From NCBI GenBank assembly GCA_950075865.1, contig CATMVA010000010.1, positions 25,721 to 89,720 on the forward strand: DNA of 64,000 bases. The letters are read 5' to 3'. The stretch is from an uncultured Oscillospiraceae bacterium. GTDB lineage: Bacteria; Bacillota; Clostridia; Oscillospirales; Oscillospiraceae. A program made the position numbers and the translations under genes. Of this stretch, positions 44,140 to 52,236 are shown in pieces; within the stretch, counting starts at the first letter, position 1; each line of letters begins with the position of its first letter. The notes below the pieces were generated by a model. It had not been told where the DNA came from and searched no databases. It worked only from the letters and a program-made list of their open reading frames with translations.

Positions 44140-45585
44140 TTACTTCTTGGCCGCCCCGGCGGGCTCCTTATTCTCCAGGGCCTGAGTGATGGTGAGGTCA
44201 CCGGCCTCCTGGGCGTATTTCTGAACGTCGGCCTGATTTTTGGGGGAGCGGACCAGGACGGCGGGGCCCTGGACGCAACCGCCCTCGCAGGCCATTCCCT
44301 CGATGAAGTTCACGCCGCCGACGCCCTTGGCGAACTTGAGCAGCTCTACCTTGCACTGGGCAAGGCCCGAGCAGGACACGGCGTTGAGCTTGAACTTGTC
44401 CTCGCCCACCCCGTGCTCCTTGAGGCCCTGGGCCACGGCGGCGGCCACGCCGCCCGAGTGGGCGAAAGACCGGCCGAAGCCGCTGGCCCCCTCCAGGGGG
44501 GTGCCCTCCAGAGTCTCGGGCTGTATGTTTTTGGACTCGAAGAGGGCGTAGAGCTCCTCAAAGGTCAGGGCGCAGTCGATGGCCCGCATGGTCTTGCCCA
44601 GGTAACGCTCCCGCTTCTTGGCGATGCAGGGCCCGATGAAGACCACCTTGTCGTCGGGGGCGGTCTCCTTGATGTGCTTGCCGATCATCACCATGGGGGA
44701 CGGAGTGGAGGAGATATACTGGGCCAGCTCGGGGAAATTTTTCTCCACATAGGCCACGAAGGCGGGGCAGCAGGAGGAGAGCAGTTTGCCCTTCTCGGCC
44801 AGCTCCTCGCTCTCAGCCTGGGCGGTCATGTCGGCACCCAGGGCCACCTCGCTGACGTCGCAGAAGCCCAGCTCCTTCAGGCCGGCGGCTACCTGATCCA
44901 GGGTGGCGGGGGCAAACTGGCCGGCGATGGCGGGGGCCACCACCGCGTGGACCCGGTAACCCCACTTCCGGGAACCCTGGAGCATCTGGATCACGTCCAC
45001 GATGAAGGACTTGTCCATGATGGCGCCGAAGGGACACTGGTAGGCACAAGCACCGCAGGAGACACATTTCTCCACGTCGATGCTGGCCTTCCTGTCCTCC
45101 CCCATGGAGATGGCGCCGGGGATACAGCCCTTTTCGCAGGGGCGCTGGTGCCGCTCGATGGCCCCGTAGGGGCAGGCGGCCACACACTTGCCGCACATGA
45201 TGCACTTGGTGTGGTCGATGGTGGAGCGGTGGTTGACGATGGAGATGGCCCCCTTGGGACAGGCGTGAAGGCACCGGGTAGCGATACAGCCCCGGCAGGC
45301 CGGTCCCACCTCGATCTGGGTCACGGGGCACTCGTCGCAGGCCACCTTCATGACCTCCATGATGGCGGGGTAGGCCTTGTCGCCCCCCATGGCCATCTTT
45401 ACCCGGTCATTGACCACGGCCCGCTCCTTATAGATGCAGCAGCGCATCCGGGCCTCAGGCCCGGGGATGACGTTCTTGGGAATATCCAGAATGCCCTCGG
45501 TAAGGCGGTCCTCCCAGGTAAGCTGGGCCACCTCCTTCAGCACCTCGTTTTTCAGCTCCTGTACGGTTGTCTCAAATTTTTGCAT
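44140..45585 (-). CDS. [FeFe]-hydrogenase-like protein, monomeric ferredoxin type (group B-like)
   Basis: A 481-residue iron-sulfur protein. Order: helical N terminus, Cys-rich segment CDECPVTQIEVGPACRGC (about 80-98), three [4Fe-4S] cluster motifs (CIMCGKCVAACPYGA; CVSCGACAYQCPFGA), then the H-cluster domain with L1 LSSCCPAF, L2 FIGPCIAKKRE and L3 EGMACEGGCVQGP. The three motifs keep the four H-cluster cysteines, so an active H-cluster is plausible; SSCCPAF instead of TSCCPGW and the arrangement favour group B. Likely role: hydrogen production or uptake with ferredoxin. Promoter at 45626-45654 is nearly consensus. HydEFG maturases are not in the window. Confidence 0.88.
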   Translation of the reverse strand: MQKFETTVQELKNEVLKEVAQLTWEDRLTEGILDIPKNVIPGPEARMRCCIYKERAVVNDRVKMAMGGDKAYPAIMEVMKVACDECPVTQIEVGPACRGCIATRCLHACPKGAISIVNHRSTIDHTKCIMCGKCVAACPYGAIERHQRPCEKGCIPGAISMGEDRKASIDVEKCVSCGACAYQCPFGAIMDKSFIVDVIQMLQGSRKWGYRVHAVVAPAIAGQFAPATLDQVAAGLKELGFCDVSEVALGADMTAQAESEELAEKGKLLSSCCPAFVAYVEKNFPELAQYISSTPSPMVMIGKHIKETAPDDKVVFIGPCIAKKRERYLGKTMRAIDCALTFEELYALFESKNIQPETLEGTPLEGASGFGRSFAHSGGVAAAVAQGLKEHGVGEDKFKLNAVSCSGLAQCKVELLKFAKGVGGVNFIEGMACEGGCVQGPAVLVRSPKNQADVQKYAQEAGDLTITQALENKEPAGAAKK

Positions 45586-45625
45586 ACGGAGATCCTCCTA
45601 TGGATTTCGCTTTGCATACCTCGTG

Positions 45626-45654
45626 ATTGTACTATCTCCCTCTTCACTTGTCAA
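45626..45654 (-). promoter_or_regulatory. Hydrogenase promoter
   Basis: Minus strand TTGACA (45654-45649), 17-bp spacer, TACAAT (45631-45626). Confidence 0.85.
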
Positions 45655-45762
45655 GAAAAAGACAATATTTTTTCGACTCCATATCCTTCCTTGCGCTCTC
45701 ACCCCTCGTCAACCTCCGTCATAAGTTGGATTGAGCCAATTTTGGAACGGAGGGACTCGTTT

Positions 45763-46839
45763 ATGGACTCAAATATCACCTTTTTCCTGGGGGCCAACTC
45801 CCCATCAGGTTTTTACTCTCTCTACGATCAAATGATAGACCCCCAGCGTGCCCGGCGAATCTTCCTGCTGAAGGGGGGGGCCGGCTGCGGCAAGTCCTCC
45901 CTCATGCGCCGGGTGGCCCAGACCCTGGCCCAGGCCGGGGAGGATGTGGAATACATAACCTGCTCGGGGGATCCGGACTCTCTGGACGCCGTCGTCTTCC
46001 ATAACCTGGGTGCCGCCATTGTTGACGCCACCGCCCCTCACATCATGGAGCCGTCCCTGCCCGGCGTGGTGGAAAGTTATGTAAACCTTGGCAGATTTTA
46101 CGACCACGAAGCCTTGGCCACCCTGCGGGAGGAGATCGAAGGGGCCACCAAGGGCTATAAAAGCCACTACAAGCGGGCCTACCACTGTCTGATGGCGGCG
46201 GCCCAGCTCCGGGAGGACGACCGGACCCTGCTGCTGACCCCCGCGCTGGAGGAGAAGATGGCCAGACGGGCCAAAGGTATCCTGAGCCGGGAGGTCAAAA
46301 AGACCGGCCGGGAGCCGGGACGGGTGGTCCAGCGGTTCCTGGGGGCGGTCTCCTGCCAGGGGGTCTCCTGCCGGTTTGACACGGCCGAGGCCCTGTGCCC
46401 CAAGATCTACGAGCTTTGTGATTCCTACGGTCTGGGTGCCGGGATGCTTACCACCCTGTGCGCCGGGATCATGGCGGCAGGGTACGACGCCATCCTGTGC
46501 CCCTCCCCCCTCTTCCCCGACCGGGCGGAGCATCTCCTCGTCCCCGAGCTGGGGCTGGGCTTTGTCACCTCCACCCCCGCCCTGCCCTACACCGGGCGGC
46601 CCTACCGGCGGGTGCGGCTGGACGCCATGGTGGATCCTGAACTGGCCCGGACCTACAAAGCCCGGCTCAAGTTCGCCAGGAAGGTCTTCCAGTCCCTGCT
46701 GGACCAGGCGGTGGACGCCCTGGCCCAGGCCAAGGCCGAACATGACGTGCTGGAGAAGCTCTACAACCCCCATGTGGATTTCGAGGGGGTCTACGCTCAA
46801 GCCGACGCTGTCGCCGGGGAACTGCTGGCCATACGGTGA
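45763..46839 (+). CDS. P-loop ATPase, PRK06851-like, unknown function
   Basis: A 358-residue ATPase-like protein. Walker A LLKGGAGCGKSS at about residues 36-47, hydrophobic strand plus CSGDPDSLDAVV as probable Walker B-like region, and a second half that resembles a duplicated P-loop fold without a clear nucleotide motif. Similar proteins are widespread in spore-formers with no assigned role. The ATG at 45763 has GGAGG upstream; a long open frame in front is antisense to the hydrogenase and is not coding. The stop overlaps a weak upstream frame of the next gene. Confidence 0.75.
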   Translation: MDSNITFFLGANSPSGFYSLYDQMIDPQRARRIFLLKGGAGCGKSSLMRRVAQTLAQAGEDVEYITCSGDPDSLDAVVFHNLGAAIVDATAPHIMEPSLPGVVESYVNLGRFYDHEALATLREEIEGATKGYKSHYKRAYHCLMAAAQLREDDRTLLLTPALEEKMARRAKGILSREVKKTGREPGRVVQRFLGAVSCQGVSCRFDTAEALCPKIYELCDSYGLGAGMLTTLCAGIMAAGYDAILCPSPLFPDRAEHLLVPELGLGFVTSTPALPYTGRPYRRVRLDAMVDPELARTYKARLKFARKVFQSLLDQAVDALAQAKAEHDVLEKLYNPHVDFEGVYAQADAVAGELLAIR

Positions 46840-46884
46840 ACCGGATCTTCCCCTTCAAAAGGGACATACCGGACTTGCCCTCCC

Positions 46885-46918
46885 TCATAGGCTTGCCTGT
46901 GAGAGGAGGGCTTTTTTT
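46885..46918 (+). terminator. Terminator-like hairpin overlapping flippase ribosome site
   Basis: CCCTCC-CTCA ... TGAG-A-GGAGGG stem, then CTTTTTTT. The 3' arm GAGGAGGG is also the SD for the TTG start at 46917, six bases on. Confidence 0.65.
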
Positions 46919-48434
46919 GAAAACCATGTCCGCATTTGAGAGCACCATCCTTCTGACCGCCGTGAGCCTGTTCGCCCAGGGGGCCAGATTCGTGTTCCAG
47001 GTCCTGCTCTCCCGGATGGTGGACGCCCAGGTCATCGGGCTCTACCACCTCATCATGCCGGTGATGCCGGTGCTTATGTCCCTGACCGCCCTGGGCTTTA
47101 CGGCGGCCTGCTCCAACCTTTCGGCCCGGTACCATGTGATGGGGGACCGGAAGGCGGCCGCCCAGACCGTGCGGCTCTGTATCGCCGGGTTCCTCCTCTC
47201 CTTCTCGGTGACCGCCTTAGTGACCGGGCTCCTCTCGGACGCCATCTCGGTGTACCTGCTGGGGGACGCCAGGGCCCGGCTGGGGCTGCTCCTGCTGCTG
47301 CCCTGCGTGCTCCTCACCGGGCTGGAGAACATCCACAAGCACTTTTTCTACGGCATCGGGGATGTGCGGGGCCCCGCCTTCACCGAGGTAGGGGAGCAGC
47401 TCATCCGCACCGGGGCGGTGCTGGGGCTCCTGTGGCGGTTCCTGCCCCAGAATCCCGAGCGGACGGTGGGACTCATCGTGCTGGGCATGATCCTCTGCGA
47501 GGTCTTCTCGGCCCTCACCCTCTCTCTGCTCTACCGGCGGGCCATGGGGAAGCGGCCCGCCGGGGTGGGGGTGGACCGGCGGGAACTGTGGGGCAAGGTG
47601 ATCGCCTTCGCCTGGCCCATGGCCCTCACCGCCCTGCTGGGCAACCTGATGGAGGCCGGGACCACCGTCCTCATCCCCCAGCGGCTCATCCGCGCCGGGG
47701 CTGACGTGACGGCGGCCATGAGCGCCTTCGGGGTACTCCGGGGTATGACTATGCCCATGCTGAGCCTGCCCACCGCCGTCATCGGCGCCCTGTCCCTGAT
47801 CCTCCTGCCCAAGATGGCCGAGGCCCACGCCCTGGGGCGGCCCCAGCTCTGCCGTCGCCGGTGCGGCAAGGCCCTGGCGGCCACGGCCGCCCTCATCTTC
47901 CCGGCCGCCGCCCTGATGGCGGTGGTGGCCCCCACCCTGGGCAGAGCCCTCTTTCACGAGTCCACAGCCGGAAACTTCGCCCTCCCCCTGGCTTTGGGGG
48001 TGGCCATGGCCAGCCTGGAGCGGGTACTGGGGGTGGCCCTCAATGGGCTGGGGCGGCAGAGGACCACCGCCAGCCACAGTCTGGTCACCGGGGCGGTCCA
48101 GCTCTTCCTCACCTGGCGGCAGATGGCCCTGCCCGGCATGGGACTGCGGGGGTATGTGCAGGCCCTTCTCCTCGGCACGGTGTTGGGAGTGGCCCTCAAC
48201 TGGCATACCCTTCACAAAGCCATCGGCCTTCGGATCGAATGGTTTCGCTGGATCGTGGCCCCGGGACTGGGCGCCCTGCTTGCCGCCCTGTGCGCCAACC
48301 TGCTGCTCCCCATCCTGAGCCGGGCCGGGCTGGGGGAGGCGGCCGTATGCGCCGCCGCCCTGGGCTTCGGCGCGGTGGTCTACCTGTCGGCCATGGCGGC
48401 CATGGGGTGGCGGCTGGAGGAGGACAAAACATAA
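46917..48434 (+). CDS. MOP-superfamily flippase, SpoVB/polysaccharide-biosynthesis type
   Basis: A 505-residue protein with about 12-14 hydrophobic helices, related to SpoVB and MurJ-type lipid-linked oligosaccharide flippases. The N terminus (STILLTAVSLFAQGARFVFQ) and the helix SRMVDAQVIGLYHLIMPVM are typical. SpoVB acts in spore cortex synthesis; related proteins serve vegetative wall. Start at TTG 46917 (SD GAGGAGGG); ATG 46926 is possible but farther from the SD. Follows the P-loop ATPase gene after 77 bases. Confidence 0.82.
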   Translation: MKTMSAFESTILLTAVSLFAQGARFVFQVLLSRMVDAQVIGLYHLIMPVMPVLMSLTALGFTAACSNLSARYHVMGDRKAAAQTVRLCIAGFLLSFSVTALVTGLLSDAISVYLLGDARARLGLLLLLPCVLLTGLENIHKHFFYGIGDVRGPAFTEVGEQLIRTGAVLGLLWRFLPQNPERTVGLIVLGMILCEVFSALTLSLLYRRAMGKRPAGVGVDRRELWGKVIAFAWPMALTALLGNLMEAGTTVLIPQRLIRAGADVTAAMSAFGVLRGMTMPMLSLPTAVIGALSLILLPKMAEAHALGRPQLCRRRCGKALAATAALIFPAAALMAVVAPTLGRALFHESTAGNFALPLALGVAMASLERVLGVALNGLGRQRTTASHSLVTGAVQLFLTWRQMALPGMGLRGYVQALLLGTVLGVALNWHTLHKAIGLRIEWFRWIVAPGLGALLAALCANLLLPILSRAGLGEAAVCAAALGFGAVVYLSAMAAMGWRLEEDKT

Positions 48435-48437
48435 AAA

Positions 48438-48474
48438 ATCCCCGGAGGCACAGCCTCCGGGGATCCGCTTTTTC
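48438..48474. terminator. Bidirectional terminator
   Basis: Perfect 12-bp arms ATCCCCGGAGGC/GCCTCCGGGGAT around ACA, T-run at 48469-48473. Confidence 0.85.
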
Positions 48475-48476
48475 GT

Positions 48477-48899
48477 TTACTCGCTGCGCAGGGCGCTGTC
48501 CATAAGGAAGATCAGCTCCAGGGCGCTGCGGAAGCTCTCCTCCCGCTTGCCCTCCAGCCAGGACACCGAGCCCTGCCAGCTGGCGTTCTGCCGGAAGAGG
48601 ATCCGAACGGCGAAGGTGGCCTTTTCGCCGGTCTGGACCTGGCCCGAGGCAACGGCGCTCTCCCGCTCGGGCGTGGGCGCGAAGGAGCGGACGGCGGAGA
48701 AAGCCTGGGGCAGCTTCATGCTGTCCAGCATATCCTCCATGCCGATGAGAAGCCGGCTCAAACTGGAAAAGGCCTTTCCCTCTGGGAGGGCAGGGTTGTA
48801 GAAACGGCCCTGCATCTGGCCATCCTCGTAAGAGTCCAGGCAGATCATGGTCGTGCGGTATTCATTTCCCCACAATCTTTCCTGCTTCAAAACGCTCAC
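48477..48899 (-). CDS. Conserved hypothetical protein
   Basis: A 140-residue soluble protein I do not recognise by function. It opens with a beta-rich stretch (TTMICLDSYEDGQMQGRFYN) and a PALPEG segment, continues with an SLSRLLIGMEDMLDSM helix and ends with a strand-rich half (AVRILFRQNASWQGSVSW). No signal peptide, TM segment or metal motif. SD GAGGTGAG precedes the ATG. A 12-bp tandem repeat lies upstream of its TATAAT box. Confidence 0.7.
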   Translation of the reverse strand: MSVLKQERLWGNEYRTTMICLDSYEDGQMQGRFYNPALPEGKAFSSLSRLLIGMEDMLDSMKLPQAFSAVRSFAPTPERESAVASGQVQTGEKATFAVRILFRQNASWQGSVSWLEGKREESFRSALELIFLMDSALRSE

Positions 48900-48932
48900 C
48901 TCATTTTTTTGTTGATTGCATTATAGCATACG

Positions 48933-48956
48933 CCGGTTACAAAACCGGTTACAAAT
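48933..48956. repeat. 12-bp tandem repeat in a promoter region
   Basis: CCGGTTACAAAA (48933-48944) followed at once by CCGGTTACAAAT (48945-48956). On the minus strand it lies just upstream of TATAAT (about 48919-48925) of the hypothetical gene; a possible activator site spaced by about one helical turn. Confidence 0.5.
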
Positions 48957-49040
48957 TCACTTTTTTCTTTCAAAGCCCCTTCGGCATTTTGTACAAACTT
49001 TCTATCTGATTTTTGGGCATTTTGCCAAATCGCTTCTGGA

Positions 49041-49069
49041 TTGACAGGCCGGCCGGTCTATGGTATCAT
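49041..49069 (+). promoter_or_regulatory. Promoter of riboswitch-mntP unit
   Basis: TTGACA (49041-49046), 17-bp spacer, TATCAT (49064-49069). Start of transcription near 49077. Confidence 0.8.
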
Positions 49070-49080
49070 TCTTTCAATTC

Positions 49081-49220
49081 CATTGATGAGGGAGTAGCGA
49101 GCGCAGACGGCCGCCGCCGGCGCAGCAAGTCAACAATCCCGTCCGGATCCCCGGTCTGGCTTGCTTCAAATTGCGAGACTCATGTATCTTTGCCAAGGCG
49201 ACGATACACGGGTCTTTTTT
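49081..49220 (+). ncRNA. yybP-ykoY manganese riboswitch with terminator expression platform
   Basis: The leader carries the hallmark GGGAGTAGC (49090-49098), a GTCAACAA-type internal element at about 49129, a GTCCGGATCCCCGGTC arm and GCGAGACTC at 49173-49181. ATGAG (49086-49090) pairs with CTCAT (49179-49183) to close P1. The same CTCAT belongs to a terminator: 49177-49188 pairs with 49203-49214 (12 bp, one mismatch) before six T. Mn2+ binding would stabilise P1 and stop terminator formation, turning on the exporter gene. The assignment is strengthened by MntP downstream. Confidence 0.9.
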
Positions 49221-49295
49221 CATCCCTTTTGAAATAGGCTCATGTGTAACGTCGTGTTATACATGGGTCATTTTATTTTGTCGGGAGGGTTCGAT

Positions 49296-49880
49296 TTGTT
49301 TGAGCTGGATTTTTACCTCAACAGCGCCCTGTTGGGCGTGGGGCTGGCCATGGACGCCTTCTCGGTGTCCCTGGCCAACGGGCTCCGGGAGCCCCGGATG
49401 CCGGGGAGCCGGATGTGCCGCGTGGCCGGGGTCTTCGCTCTCTTCCAGGCCGCCATGCCCCTGACCGGATGGCTGTGCGTCCACACCATCGCGCAGACCT
49501 TCGCCATATTCCAGACCCTGATCCCCTGGATCGCCCTGCTCCTGCTGGGCTATATCGGGGGCAAGATGCTCTGGGAGGGGATCCGGGGCGGGGATGGGAC
49601 GGAGAGCCTGCCCGCGGTGGGACTGGGGGCCCTGCTCCTCCAGGGGGTGGCCACCTCCATCGACGCGCTGAGCGTGGGCTTCGCCATCGCCGGCTATGAC
49701 CCGGTCCGGGCCCTGGTGTGCGCCCTCATCATCTCGGCGGTCACCTTTGTCATCTGCCTTGCTGGCCTCCGACTGGGCAAGCGCTTCGGCACCGCCCTGT
49801 CAGGCAAGGCCTCCCTCCTGGGGGGCCTGATCCTGATCGTCATCGGTTTGGAGGTATTTTTCAAGGGGATCCTGGGGTAA
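49296..49880 (+). CDS. mntP: Manganese efflux pump MntP
   Basis: A 194-residue membrane protein with six TM segments in two repeats, each with the conserved Asp motif: GLAMDAFSVSLANGL (first) and VATSIDALSVGFAIAG (second). It exports Mn2+ and protects from manganese excess. I set the start at TTG 49296, six bases after GGGAGGG; upstream in-frame ATGs overlap the riboswitch platform and would add a non-homologous extension. Controlled by the riboswitch at 49081. The Ca/Na exchanger gene follows after 37 bases. Confidence 0.95.
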   Translation: MFELDFYLNSALLGVGLAMDAFSVSLANGLREPRMPGSRMCRVAGVFALFQAAMPLTGWLCVHTIAQTFAIFQTLIPWIALLLLGYIGGKMLWEGIRGGDGTESLPAVGLGALLLQGVATSIDALSVGFAIAGYDPVRALVCALIISAVTFVICLAGLRLGKRFGTALSGKASLLGGLILIVIGLEVFFKGILG

Positions 49881-49917
49881 AATTTCCCTGTACTCATATA
49901 CAAAGGAGAGAAAAACA

Positions 49918-50877
49918 ATGCTGATTCCCGTACTGCTCTTTGCCGTTGGACTGGTCCTTCTCATCAAGGGGGGCGACTGGTTCGTGGACGGTGCCACCGG
50001 CATCGCCCACCGCTTCGGGGTGCCCGAGCTGCTCATCGGGGCCACGGTGGTGTCCATCGGCACCACACTCCCCGAGGTGATGGTGTCGGCCACCTCGGCC
50101 CTCCAGGGCCACGGAGAGATCGCCTACGGCAACGCCATCGGCTCCATCATCTGCAACACGGCCCTGATCGCCGCCATCACCATCACGGCAAGGCCCAGCA
50201 AGGTGGACCGGAGAAGCCTTTTGACCCCGGTGGCCTTTTTCTTTGTGGCGGCGGCGGTATACTGCTATACCGCCTATTCCGCCGGGGAATTCACCCGGGG
50301 GACGGGCGTCGGACTGCTGATCATCTTTGCGCTCTATATGATCGTGCTCATCCGGCAGGCCCTTCGGGCCCCCAAGATCTTCGAGGCGGACCAAAGTCCC
50401 AAGAGCGCCATGGGCAGAGACCTTCTCCCGCTGGTGGTGGGGGCGGTCCTCATCGCCGTGGGAGCCAGGCTGCTGGTGGACAACGGCATCCTGATCGCCC
50501 GGGCCATGGGGGTCCCCGAGTCGGTGGTGGGCCTCACCTTCGTGGCCTTGGGCACCTCCCTGCCCGAGCTGGTCACCGCCATCACTTCCCTCCTCAAGGG
50601 GCACGGTGCCCTCTCTCTGGGCAATATCATCGGGGCCAACCTCTTCAACCTGGTGCTGGTCAGCGGCGTGTCCACGGTGCTGTCCCCCTTCGCTTTGCCG
50701 GTGGAGAAGACCGTCAACGGGATGAATGCCTCCCTTGTGGTAGACCTGCCCGTGATGCTCCTCGTCATGGCCTTTATGACCCTGCCCGCCCTCCTCCGGG
50801 GCAAGCTGAGCCGGTGGCAGGGGGTCAGTCTGTTGGCCATCTACGTGGGGTTCTGCGTGTTCCAGTTCGTGGTGTAA
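49918..50877 (+). CDS. Calcium/sodium antiporter, YrbG/CaCA family
   Basis: A 319-residue exchanger with two inverted halves of five TM helices. The alpha repeats are complete: IGATVVSIGTTLPEVMVSAT (residues about 41-60) with GNAIGSIICNTALIA, and VGLTFVALGTSLPELVTAIT with GNIIGANLFNLVLV. Such proteins export Ca2+ (some also other divalent ions) in exchange for Na+ or H+. SD AAAGGAGAG before the ATG. As no terminator lies in the 37-base gap after mntP, it is probably on the riboswitch-controlled transcript. Confidence 0.93.
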   Translation: MLIPVLLFAVGLVLLIKGGDWFVDGATGIAHRFGVPELLIGATVVSIGTTLPEVMVSATSALQGHGEIAYGNAIGSIICNTALIAAITITARPSKVDRRSLLTPVAFFFVAAAVYCYTAYSAGEFTRGTGVGLLIIFALYMIVLIRQALRAPKIFEADQSPKSAMGRDLLPLVVGAVLIAVGARLLVDNGILIARAMGVPESVVGLTFVALGTSLPELVTAITSLLKGHGALSLGNIIGANLFNLVLVSGVSTVLSPFALPVEKTVNGMNASLVVDLPVMLLVMAFMTLPALLRGKLSRWQGVSLLAIYVGFCVFQFVV

Positions 50878-50890
50878 GCCCTTTGTCAAA

Positions 50891-50924
50891 AACGCGGCCT
50901 CCGAAATCGGAGGCCGCGTTTCCT
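50891..50924. terminator. Bidirectional terminator
   Basis: Perfect 14-bp arms (50891-50904, 50907-50920) with an AA loop, T-run after. Confidence 0.85.
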
Positions 50925-50930
50925 TATCCC

Positions 50931-52073
50931 TTATTTCGCCATGAAAAACCGCTCCAGCAAATTCCGGAAGATGCCGCCCACGGTGAGCCGGGGCACGGCC
51001 GAGCCGGCCACGATGTCGATGGTCTCCCGGACCTGGCCGCCCACGGTTACGGTGAGCTCCCCCAGCTTCTGTCCTGCCTCCACCGGGGCCTCCACGTCGG
51101 AGCAGATGGTGACCCAGGTCTCCACCGCGTTGACCTGGCTTTTCTCCACCAGTATCCGGCTGCCCGAGGCCAGCACGGGCTGGACGGTGGTTGCCTCCCC
51201 CAGAAGCACGTCCACCGGGGCTAATGCCTGGGCGGGCCTCACCTCCAGCACGGTGTAGCTGGCAAAGCCGTAGTTCATCAGGGTCTGGACGCACTCGGTC
51301 CGGACCTCTTTGGTCTGGGCCCCCAGCACCACTGAAATGAGCTCCATACCGCCCCGCTCGGCGGTGGCCGAGATGCAGTACCCGGCGGCGGCGGTGAAGC
51401 CGGTTTTCAGGCCGGTGCAGCCCTCATACTGCCGCAGGAGCTTGTTGGTGTTGGCCAGCTGGAAGGCCCCGTCCCGGAGGGAGTCCATCCAGATGGTGGT
51501 GTACTCCCGGATGGTGGGGTGATTCAGGATCAGCTCCCGGCTCATAAGGGCGATGTCGTAAGCTGAGGTCAGGTGCCCCGGCGCGGGCAGTCCGGTACAG
51601 TTAACAAAGGTGGTGTCGTTCATACCCAGCTCGGCAGCCCGGGCATTCATCTTCTCCACAAAGGCGGCCTCGTTCCCCGCCAGGTGCTCGGCCAGGGCCA
51701 CGGCGGCGTCGTTGCCCGAGGCCACCGCCACCGCCTTGAGAAGGTCCCGTACCGTCATGACCTCCCCCTCCTTGAGATAGACCTGACTGCCCCCCATGGA
51801 GGCCGCCCGGGCAGTGACCTGAACGGTGTCGTCGGGGGACAGTGCGCCGCTGTCGATGGCCTCCATCACCAGCAGAAGGGTCATGACCTTTGTGACGCTG
51901 GCCGGCTCCAGCTTGTCATGGGCGTTCTGCTCGCCCAAGATCTCCCCGGTCTCCTTCTCCATGAGCACAGCCGCCTTAGCCGGGACGGAGGGCGTGGCCG
52001 CCGCCCGGGCAGCGGGGGTCATTCCCCCCAGAAGCAGGACGGCCGCCAGGGCCGCCGCGTATCTTTTTTTCAC
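50931..52073 (-). CDS. D-alanyl-D-alanine carboxypeptidase (PBP5 family)
   Basis: A 380-residue S11 peptidase, paralogous to the 27176-28546 product. Signal peptide (AALAAVLLLGGMTPAARA), SxxK in PASVTKVMTLLL, SGN (AVASGNDAAVALAEHL) and KTG (GLKTGFTAAAGYC), then a beta-sandwich domain (about 270-360) and a C-terminal amphipathic helix (FRNLLERFFMAK) for membrane association. The start is GTG 52073: GGGAGGA lies 7 bases ahead; the ATG at 52106 has no SD. It trims peptidoglycan stem peptides; in spore-formers such paralogues are often divided between growth and sporulation. Confidence 0.92.
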   Translation of the reverse strand: MKKRYAAALAAVLLLGGMTPAARAAATPSVPAKAAVLMEKETGEILGEQNAHDKLEPASVTKVMTLLLVMEAIDSGALSPDDTVQVTARAASMGGSQVYLKEGEVMTVRDLLKAVAVASGNDAAVALAEHLAGNEAAFVEKMNARAAELGMNDTTFVNCTGLPAPGHLTSAYDIALMSRELILNHPTIREYTTIWMDSLRDGAFQLANTNKLLRQYEGCTGLKTGFTAAAGYCISATAERGGMELISVVLGAQTKEVRTECVQTLMNYGFASYTVLEVRPAQALAPVDVLLGEATTVQPVLASGSRILVEKSQVNAVETWVTICSDVEAPVEAGQKLGELTVTVGGQVRETIDIVAGSAVPRLTVGGIFRNLLERFFMAK

Positions 52074-52236
52074 AGATGATTCCTCCCTGTTGTGTTTCTT
52101 CCGCATCTAAACGAAAGGATGTGGAGGGAAAAACCCTTCTATGCAAAACCACCGCAATTTGGCAGGATGAAAAAGTTGGTGAAATTTCCGCCGGACAACC
52201 GAAAAAGATAAGGAGGCCCGAAGGCCTCCTCATTTT

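Noticed and set aside
44071..45762. N-terminal extension of the P-loop ATPase through the hydrogenase gene
   Set aside because: The frame is open only because it is antisense to the hydrogenase. A good SD and the family start lie at 45763.
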